The notes below the pieces were generated by a model. That model made no database searches. It was not told the DNA's origin and saw only the letters and a program-made list of their open reading frames with translations. DNA of 64,000 nt from Coriaria nepalensis (Eukaryota; Streptophyta; Magnoliopsida; Cucurbitales; Coriariaceae), in NCBI GenBank assembly GCA_027186245.1, contig CP114491.1, positions 10,103,501 to 10,167,500 on the forward strand. The letters run 5' to 3'. Within the stretch, counting starts at the first letter, position 1. Each line of letters starts with the position of its first letter. This document shows positions 55,926 through 64,000 of this stretch, one piece after another. The position numbers and the translations under genes were made by a program.

Positions 55926-57650
55926 TATGTGTATATATATATATATATATGAGGAAAGGTTGGTAGAGGCGTTTAAACGAACCGTAAAATCCAATTGGTT
56001 GGGTTCAACTTGTAGAAAGTGGGAAGCATAAGACTATTGGTTGGAGATTGTGGACATCTTGATAGAGTTGGAAGAAGTATATATCTTATATTTTTGTCAC
56101 GTTCGCTTTCTGCTAATGTCAATCTCTTATAGTTAGCATATCTTAGTAGGGACATGTCTTATAGATTTCATGTAACGCCAATGTCAAATATCTTTTTTCA
56201 CTTTTTCTTTTCGGTTGGAAATTTCCAGAAAAAGAAGAAAAAAAAATTGTATGATATTATTAAAATTTTAAATATTACTATAAAATGTCAAATGTATTGA
56301 ACCACATTAATTTAAGCCATTTCACATGCAATGAATTTATATATATATATATAAATATATATATTTAAGGGTAATGAAATGAACACGTGGTTCATGCCAC
56401 GTCATGCAACACGTGGAATTAATACGATTAAGACAAACTCTTTTATATGTGTGGATATCAAACACAATTATTACACATGATGTTTCATATTTTAGATCTG
56501 TCTTCATAAATATTGGGTCAGATAATGAAGCATGAATACAGTAGTGGCTAGTTGTTCTAGACTCGTAAGTAGTGTGTCTTAAAATGAAAGGAAACTTGAT
56601 GGTGTGTACCATATATGAGTGTGTTGGGGCAAAGGGAAAAAAGGGTTCAGAAAGATTGATAGGAAGCATAGCAAAGGCGGTGGAGAAAGTTGAAATGAAA
56701 CAGTACTACCTTCTTTATTACTTGGTTGACTTTTGACATGTTTGTAATGTGTTTATTATGTGTGTTGGTATGATGTCATTTTTATGATTGCAAATGCAAA
56801 TGGCAGGCAACTCAATCATTTTTTCCCAGCACGGCTCGGAAATTTGCATTCTCATTACATTGTTATCTACTTTACTCTTAATTTCACGTACTAGCCGATC
56901 AATTGAGACTCAATTTCAATTTTTACGTAGAAATCTAAGTTTTAATTTTAAAATTATATATTAAGTTTTTAAAAATTTGATTTTAAATATACAAATATAT
57001 TATCTAATTAAATTTAATTGAATTATTATTATTATAAATTATGTCTTAGTTATTAATTGGTATCGGAAATCTTATTCATAAATAAATCGTTTTGGCTGAT
57101 AAGTAGATAATTAATTATCGATAATTTTAATTATATATATTTTTAATATACATTTCAAAAAGCATTTAATATTCCGGTATTTATAAAGTAAGTTGAAACT
57201 TGAAAGTGACATTAAACCAAGAGGAGACATGTCTAGTTAATTTAATTAAGACAATCACTAACCCACTTTAGGACAAGATCGTTTCCAACAACAAGAGGAG
57301 ATGGGGTTATTACACAACATTTATTCAAGATTTCAAGAAACTAAAATTGATTCTGACCCTTCCCACAAAACATGATAATTACACTTTGCCCCCTTCTCCA
57401 TCCCACAATCATTCATCATCAATCTTATGGAAAATTCAACAATCAATCAAGTACAATTCTCTCTTTTTTTTTTTTTTTTTTTAGAAAATTATATTTAGGT
57501 GAATGGATATATTTTAATTATAAATTATATAAATTATATAACCAATAAATATATATAATTAAAATAAATTAATACATTGTTTCAAACATACGGGCATGAT
57601 TCTTGGTCCATTATTTCACCAACAATAAATGTAGAGACCCTTATTGAATT
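55926..57650. other. AT-rich intergenic region with microsatellites
   Basis: No gene is seen. (AT)n runs lie near 55933-55950 and 56337-56363. A pair of ACGTGG/ACACGTGG sites near 56383-56416 could belong to a G-box. A T run lies near 57465-57482. Confidence 0.5.
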
Positions 57651-57659
57651 ATGGATCCA

Positions 57660-57742
57660 GGCCCAAAGGCTCACATTAATTCCGTGAATTATGTTAAATT
57701 GTTTGATCCGCTGTTTGCAGCCCAGCCCATGATAAAAGCCCA
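57660..57742. promoter_or_regulatory. Site II cluster upstream of the R3HCC1L-like gene
   Basis: One GGCCCA (57660-57665) and three AGCCCA elements (57719-57724, 57724-57729 and 57737-57742) are the reverse complements of TGGGCY site II motifs. They lie about 95-180 bases before the start codon at 57837, as expected for a TCP-regulated housekeeping promoter. Confidence 0.55.
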
Positions 57743-57836
57743 AACCAGTTTTAACTCCATTATTGTATTTTCCTGCCATCATCCTGAACAAAATAGTTAG
57801 AACGTTCCCACCGTTAAGAGACGAGACGAGAAAGCA

Positions 57837-60130
57837 ATGGAGAAGGAGAAAGGTGAAGAAGAAGAGCGGCACAACAACTGGAGCGAAACTGTGGAAGACC
57901 TAGTCGCCGATGGAGATACCGACGCGGCTGTCTCTCTCCTTAACTCCGTCGTATCTAAGCTCCAATCCTCTGTCAGTTCGGACACAGATTCCCAATTAGC
58001 TTCTGTTCTCTCCGTCTTGGCAAATCTCCACTCCTCTCAGGGCTTCTCCCTCAAAGCCGATGAGATTGAATCCAAATCTTTGGCTCTTAAGCAACAACAA
58101 GAACAGAAAATTCACCGGTCTTCTAGGTATTTTGCGGTTGATTTTAACTGTTCGTAAGTTAGTGTAGAAACGATGTTAAGCTTGATGATTTCATATCTTG
58201 TGGTTTCCTCGTTACAGTGTTTTGAAGACTGTGAAAGAAAACGTGAAGAAGGATGATCAAACTTATTTTCATGGCGATCATTCGGTTCTTGATGCTTCTT
58301 CCTCTAGAAATGGTTTGTTTTCAACGTTCTTTTGATTTTCTGGACTTTGAAAAGTTGTAAATTGTTCGAGGCCATTATATGATAGATCGAGAATCATGAA
58401 TGCAGTTTAGTGATTCTTTGAAATTCACGTTGGTACCTTTCTTTCGAAGGTGATTTAAGAGAACAATCAACAAAATCTCCTGACAATGCCTTTACCTGTG
58501 AGAGATCTTCAGATGATGGTACTTTTCTATTTCCTTAAGTTTACTTACTTCGTTCTACCATGTTTCAAGTATACCTTAACTTATCCTGTACCGTCTTCCT
58601 TTATCGTCTGATGTAGTGCTTATAGTGGCAACTTATTGAGATTAAGACTATGTATAATATGACAATATGTTATGATTGTTGTCTAAACGAGTTGCAAATG
58701 AACTATATAGATTGGGAAGCTATAGCAGACCGTGCACCTGATGAGCTTCTCTCCTCACAATGTTTACCTGGAGTGTCCAAAATTTCATTGGAAGATGCTA
58801 AAGCTCCAACCCCTAAGAGACGTGGAAGGGGAACATTCTCGTATAAGAAGGATGAATTATACAGTGAACAACTTTCTGATAAGTCTTCTATCAATGACAC
58901 AGGGCCTGAAGATGTTTCTAACAACAAGTCGGATAGAAATTCAAGAAACCGTAAGTGAGCTTCATGGATTAATCTAACCAAGTCTGAAATCATACTAGTC
59001 AAAATCATGTAGGATATATAACCCTTTTCTTTTCTCTTTTGGGGTGAATTCAGCACGATATGGTACTCGCCATGTTCTTGTTCTAGCTGGTTTTTCACCA
59101 AGTACTAGGACAATCGAGCTAGAAAAGTTATTCGATGACTTTAGAGATAGTGGAGTTGTCGTTCGGTGGGTCAATGATACAGTTGCCCTTGCAGTATTTC
59201 CAACACCACCAGTTGGTAAGTCCATAGCTTACTCATTCGTTTATTCAGAATTTTTTCAATAAGAAGCTTGTGAGTTCTTTAGCGATGTGTTATTTCAAAA
59301 CTTGTTAATGGAAGAAAGGTTGGATTGACTATGTTTGAGACATTTGAGCTCGAGAAATAAATGCTCGACTTCTTTTTTATTCTTTCACATCTCGGGTGGA
59401 GGCGACTAAATAAATTGGCTTTCCATCCATAATGGTTCCCATAATATAGAACATAACGTGTTATGTCCTTTCGTATAATATATTTACTCTTCCCCATTTT
59501 TCTGAACATGGTTTATAGTTACATGTTGAAATCAACTTTAATAACCAATGACCTCTATTTTCTAATGCAGCACTTGAGGCTCATAACCACCTTAGATGTC
59601 CATTCACTGTGCGGGTACTTGATGAAGATGATATCCTTCTGAGCTCAATTCCACAAAAAGGTTAAACACTCGCGTTTTCTTGAATCATGCTACCTTTAAA
59701 AATCAAATACTGGACTGCATTTTTTTTTTTTCATAACTAGAACTACTTAAAGGATTCAGTGCTAGCTAAGTCTAAGCAACTGAGAAACTTTAGATAAGTT
59801 TTTTTGAACCCGATCACTGAATATATATGTATATATGCTCTTTATTGGACCTGCCTAGATATATCAATGATACATGTTAATTGTTATTAAGCAATGTGGA
59901 AATAATTTAAATTAATTGATTTTTCAGATCTAGAACCACCTCGACAGCGGCCAAAGACATCAGCAAGAACAGCTCAGAGGCTGATCGCTCAGGGAATGGG
60001 ATTGAAACTGCCGTCTACAGTTACTGGGAGTAGTACCGGAGAATTCAGAAAGCAAGAAGAGAACAGGAGGAATCGGATCGTTACAAGGCAAAAATTGAGA
60101 GATGATGCGTGGGGTGGCGATGACGCCTGA
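57837..60130 (+). CDS. R3HCC1L-like protein (RRM-like fold), plant coiled-coil family
   Basis: Seven exons (57837-58126, 58218-58312, 58450-58518, 58711-58950, 59054-59215, 59571-59660 and 59928-60130) give 382 residues. An N-terminal helical part (about 1-100, ETVEDLVADGDTDAAVSLLN) is followed by a charged disordered middle. The conserved domain starts near 233 (RYGTRHVLVLAGFSPSTRTI, then LFDDFRDSGVVVRWVNDTVA, HNHLRCPFTVRVLDEDDILL). This matches the RRM-like region shared with animal R3HCC1 and R3HCC1L, which act at the exon junction complex and RNA level. The C-terminus is basic (PPRQRPKTSARTAQRLIAQG). Role in plants is unknown to me. Site II promoter elements sit just upstream. Confidence 0.83.
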
Positions 60131-61263
60131 TTATGAAAATTAGCCATTTATTATTATGGTCCTTATTAATTAACTTCTCATCAGTTATTCTACGAGTTGA
60201 GAGCCTTCTGTTATAGTATTACTTATCGCAGGATAGAGAGAATAATAGAAGAGAGTGAGGCAGGTGGGCGCGAACTGCCAGGTCTCACCGACTGGATTTT
60301 GAAGAATTCAGCAACTCACAGGCTCCATTAATTTGTCATCAAAACTGAAGCGTACGCACGTACATAAACAAGTTCCCAAACCAATTCAATGGAAGTGTAA
60401 GATTTTGTAGTGCTGATCTAGTAACCAAGAAATGTTCCATTACAAGGAAGAGTTATTCTACTTGTGTTTACTGCAGAATCTTTCAATCTTGGATTGCTGA
60501 TCTAGTAACCAAGAAATGTTCCATTACAAAATTGCTTCTAAGCACGTTTTCGTGTTAATTGTTATAATTAATTACCTTTATGACCAATTCAAACAAAACA
60601 ACTCAGAAAATCTCAACCTTACTTTCCTAATCAAACTTAAAATAATTTAATACCTAAATGATGACCGGTTAAGTGAGTCAATATGTATATAGTTCTTTAT
60701 ATATGCATGCATGCATCATACATGCTACAAAAAATAGGATTCTGGAATAGTAGAAAGAAAGTTACAGGAGTCGGATACTTTTTTGGTTTACGATGCACTA
60801 ATTCAACTTAATTACATGATTTGTTATATGATATAGTAATAAGAAACTGACCTATATATATATACGAAATAATCTCTCCATTTTGACCGTTAATGCCTCA
60901 TGTTTTAGAAAATGTCAAAAAAGGAAACTTTGTTAAACTGTCGATTTTCAAAAGCGAGATCTCAATTCAATCCGCAGGTGAATTTTGACTCATGTTTTGC
61001 TCATGATGGGACGTATATGAAAAATCAAAGTCAAGTACATTGTTTATAAGTTATTAATTTAGTCATAGCTTATCAACATCTGTCATTGTTAATTTTGTTT
61101 TAAAGTTGAAGTCGAACAAATTACATTGAACAAATTCTGTCATTTAAGATCAAGCTTTTCATCTCTAGCTCAAAAATTCAAAAGAAAACATCTTTTGTGA
61201 TCATTAATAGTAGCATCGATCATGAATTCCTATACAGATCAAATGACCTACTTTAATCTCCAA
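60131..61263. other. Convergent intergenic spacer
   Basis: No gene is seen. It includes a 35-base direct repeat (60411-60445 and 60495-60529) and AT-rich sequence. Confidence 0.5.
60411..60529. repeat. 35-base perfect direct repeat
   Basis: The sequence beginning TGCTGATCTAGTAACCAAG occurs at 60411-60445 and again, unchanged over 35 bases, at 60495-60529. The 84-base period suggests a recent tandem duplication whose intervening part has since diverged, or microhomology-mediated repair. Confidence 0.85.
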
Positions 61264-62487
61264 TCAATGAGATGGGTAAGAAGACAACAAATAAGAAGGA
61301 ATACAAGTAGAATACTTCCAAACCCTAGAATGCAAATTCAAAATCTCTTTTGCCCTTTCCTTCATCTTCGAACTACAATCCACTTGCATCACCAAACACA
61401 ACTTTGACACAACACCAACTTGCAACATCTCTTGAAGAACCCTAGAACTTGCACAAAACCGAGAAATTGAACAGAAAATCCTCACAGATCTATCACTTGC
61501 CAAATGTGAAACCCGAAAGATCTTCTTGCCCACGATTGCCATCCCGCCACCATGCTCCAAGAACATAGCTCTCCCTTCTGCACACCCACAAAGCAAGTCC
61601 AAAACCACAAGGCTAAGTTCACAAACCTTCCTTTCGGACGAGTTTAAGAGAATCTCAATCAACACGAAAACCGCATCTGTTTCGACCGCTTTGATCCTAT
61701 TTCTTCCCCATGGACAAAGCTCTACTAAAAGCTTCAATGAAGCCTTGGATGCTTGTTGAGAAATTTGATCTTTCAACACTCTTACTGACTCAATAAAAAG
61801 TTGGTTTTTGACATTGATTAATTGAATCGGATCAGCTACCTGGAAGATAGACTTCACTACCATTATTGCATGTGCTCTAGATTGATAGCTCCCAATCTTC
61901 AATACTTGTGTTAATGACTCTATAATCTCATGTTCTTCATTGTTCACGACACTCTTGAGACGGCTTTCTGAAGAGTGAAGGTTGAAAAGAACTTCAACGG
62001 CTGTTTCTAAGACAGTCAAATCACCTTCATGATCACGATACTTCTTCATGACTGAAGCCAAGAACTCTACCCCTCCGGACGATTCCAAGAAGCTTCTACT
62101 TCTCTCACTTTCTAGAACAATAGATCTAAGTGTTTGAAGACATTCGAGGGTTGAGTTCGGAAACTTCTTTGCTTCATTGAGAATCCTGACGATTCGGGTT
62201 CTGTCGGCTGGCAGTTTCGGTGTCGGGATTCGCTCGATACCGGATGATGCATTGAGAATACACCATGATTGAATCAATCGACGTAGCGTGTGATTTGGTG
62301 TTAGATCTGTAGTATCTAATAAGGGTTGTTTTGTTACCGGACATATCTGATTTCTGCATGAAAACAACCATCTTTCGATGCTTTCTCGATCGTAAGATAT
62401 CCCGGTTGAGATCGTAACGGGATCTCTCATGAGTTGTAGAGAGATTGGACATAGGAAATGAGACGGAACATCAACTTTATCTTCCAT
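61264..62487 (-). CDS. Plant U-box E3 ubiquitin ligase (PUB22/23/24 type)
   Basis: A single exon encodes 407 residues. The U-box (about 7-80) is clear: VPSHFLCPISLQLMRDPVTI, SYDRESIERWLFS, CPVTKQPLL, TPNHTLRRLIQSWC. ARM-type repeats follow to the end (for example TVLETAVEVLFNLHSSESRL, QASKASLKLLVELCPWGRNR). The C-terminal CIPSYLLSSYPSH is typical of the PUB22/PUB23 group, which damps pattern-triggered immunity by degrading EXO70B2 and also acts in drought signalling. Intronless, as usual in this group. I cannot separate PUB22, 23 and 24 here. Confidence 0.93.
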   Translation of the reverse strand: MEDKVDVPSHFLCPISLQLMRDPVTISTGISYDRESIERWLFSCRNQICPVTKQPLLDTTDLTPNHTLRRLIQSWCILNASSGIERIPTPKLPADRTRIVRILNEAKKFPNSTLECLQTLRSIVLESERSRSFLESSGGVEFLASVMKKYRDHEGDLTVLETAVEVLFNLHSSESRLKSVVNNEEHEIIESLTQVLKIGSYQSRAHAIMVVKSIFQVADPIQLINVKNQLFIESVRVLKDQISQQASKASLKLLVELCPWGRNRIKAVETDAVFVLIEILLNSSERKVCELSLVVLDLLCGCAEGRAMFLEHGGGMAIVGKKIFRVSHLASDRSVRIFCSISRFCASSRVLQEMLQVGVVSKLCLVMQVDCSSKMKERAKEILNLHSRVWKYSTCIPSYLLSSYPSH

Positions 62488-64000
62488 CTTCTGATAATAT
62501 GATCAAAGATTTGAAGAGAGAACAAAAAGAGGTAATTTGTAGGAAGAACTTATTTTTAGCAAAAGGAAGGGAGAGTTATTGGAAAGTTCATAACAATAAA
62601 GATGTGATCTAAAAAGTCGTGAAGTATCGTTGGAGTTTGTAGTAGTGGGCTTATAGGTAGGAGGGGAGAGTTTTTATACGTTGGGAACAAATTCACTGCA
62701 AGTTGGTTGTTCAAAACGAGAAAGTCAACACACGGAAAATTCAGGGAGAGATGAAGATAGGAGAGAGAGAGAGAGAGAGAATAGAAAGAATACTTATAAT
62801 TGAATGTGAATTCATAGGACCTTTTCCAAGGTTTTGGAAGGAGGGATGAATAATAATTAATTATTAATATTTATTTAAATTATTTATTTTCAAATTCGAG
62901 CCCTAGAAAAATAAATAATGAAAGTGTGTAATAAATGAAAATATGGGGCTTTGTCTTTGAAGGTAGGAGCGTCGGCGTTACAACATGAGCCTTTTTGACT
63001 TTCTCTCTCTAAAACATAACAACATCATCTTCTCTCTAACCTCTCTATCTCTATCTTATTTAGTTTTGTGAGTCGTAGACGAGGTCGAAGCTAGGTTAGC
63101 TGGAAACTGCATTCTGCAATTTGCATGGATAGGTGGTGCCGACAGCTTCTGAACAAGGCCACGCGACAGACAACAAACAGTTGGGTCTTCTTCCCATGCA
63201 TTTCCTCGCTGCTGCTCTTAAGACAAAAATCTTATAAATCTTATTATATACACATATATATGATCTAATGACTATTTTTCTATAGATTTTGATATCATTA
63301 ATTACTCTAGCTAGCTCTTAGGGTTAGTGAATATAAATATATTATTATATTCATATCATAAGCTCCTAGTGAACTATAAACCGTAATGCCCTTGCATGAT
63401 ATATTTATATTTAGGATTTATTTATTTATTTTTTTTTTTGCAAATGTAAATATTATATGTTTTGTAACTTTATTATATATCTTAGATTCTGATAGGCAGT
63501 AATTTTTTTTTTTTTTTATTAATTATTTTTCATAATTATTAAAAAATTTATTTTCTTACTAATCAATCTTACTGGTGAAATTCGGGAAACAAATGATTAG
63601 AAGACAGATAGATAGTAACTGCTGCATACCTGTTTTTTTTTTTTTTTTTTTTTTTTAATTTTTAATCCCTATTATTCAAAACAGGGAAAAAAACAAGTTG
63701 ACAAAAATTTTTGGCTACAACTTTTACACGCCCTTTATCTTACGCCACAAATCCCGCTGACTTTTTTTTTTTTTTTTCTCTCTTACCTGAATCTTCTTTG
63801 ATTATGTGGTTCTAATTAAAGTAAAAAAAAAAAAAAAAAACAGTTTTTCTAAGATCGACAAGTCAAAAACTCAACTCAACTATTAGTGTAGGTTGCATTA
63901 AAAAGCAATATATATGCCTGCCCTATACTTCAACACTTAGAAAGAACACAACAATAGAACATTGTTTTCTTCATAGCCACAAGAAAGAGAACTTCATACA
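62488..64000. other. Upstream flank of the PUB gene, then AT-rich non-coding sequence
   Basis: No gene is supported. A (GA)n run lies at about 62760-62781. Several A and T homopolymers (near 63430, 63506, 63631-63656, 63762 and 63822) dominate the right end. Confidence 0.55.

Noticed and set aside
57582..57872. Minus-strand frame across the R3HCC1L-like promoter
   Set aside because: Antisense to the promoter and first codons; no homology.
1..64000. CRISPR arrays, rRNA genes, bacterial operons or viral insertions
   Set aside because: Nothing of these types was recognised; tRNA genes were not found by eye but a covariance-model scan would be needed to exclude them.

Overview
This is nuclear DNA from a flowering plant. 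Most genes are split by short AT-rich introns with GT-AG borders, intergenic DNA is rich in A/T runs and microsatellites, and the proteins belong to plant-specific families (NAC, DIV-type MYB, OVATE, PPR editing factors, plastid carotenoid cyclase, NHL, U-box). The combination points to a eudicot, probably a rosid; the species cannot be named from this window. Exon joins given here were built by hand from reading frame, splice signals and remembered protein families, without database searches.

Layout. 0-6.7 kb: the 3' part of an Ole e 1-like protein, a two-MYB (DIV-type) factor, a broken copy of the start of VAMP714, then intact VAMP714. 7.7-17.3 kb: a CCS/CYC-B type lycopene cyclase, the mitochondrial fission factor ELM1, and an OTLD1-like OTU deubiquitinase with an upstream ORF. 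17.8-22.4 kb: a four-helix plastid membrane protein (minus strand) that shares a 254-bp promoter gap with a decayed LRR gene. 22.9-31.7 kb: an F-box protein with a hydrophobic tail, a membrane-tethered NAC factor, a small OVATE protein and an NSRP1-like splicing protein. 32.6-36 kb: an NHL protein and a broken NHL relative. 36.6-41.8 kb: a 14-exon NEK6/IBO1-like kinase with a complete non-autonomous hAT-like element in its last intron. 43.7-46.9 kb: a short EF-hand protein, a truncated PPR gene and the ortholog of the editing factor CLB19. 47.8-52.7 kb: an LHW-type bHLH factor with three upstream ORFs. 53-57.8 kb: gene-poor. 57.8-62.5 kb: an R3HCC1L-like protein and a PUB22/23-type E3 ligase. 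The last 1.5 kb is non-coding.

From memory of Arabidopsis gene order (not checked), the window resembles two Arabidopsis blocks. One is on chromosome 5 around At5g22200-22430 (NHL, OFP10, NAC089, LRR At5g22320, ELM1, VAMP714, Ole e 1). The other is on chromosome 2 around At2g27230-27350 (LHW, NSRP1-like, NTL8, F-box At2g27310, OTLD1). That is what an unfractionated ancestral segment would look like. The genes do not form one pathway; they are ordinary neighbours. I found no clearly new multi-gene system. The most useful leads are the AtpI/CGL160-like plastid protein, the OTLD1 upstream ORF, possible splicing-out of the NAC membrane anchor, the hAT-like element and the decayed LRR gene.
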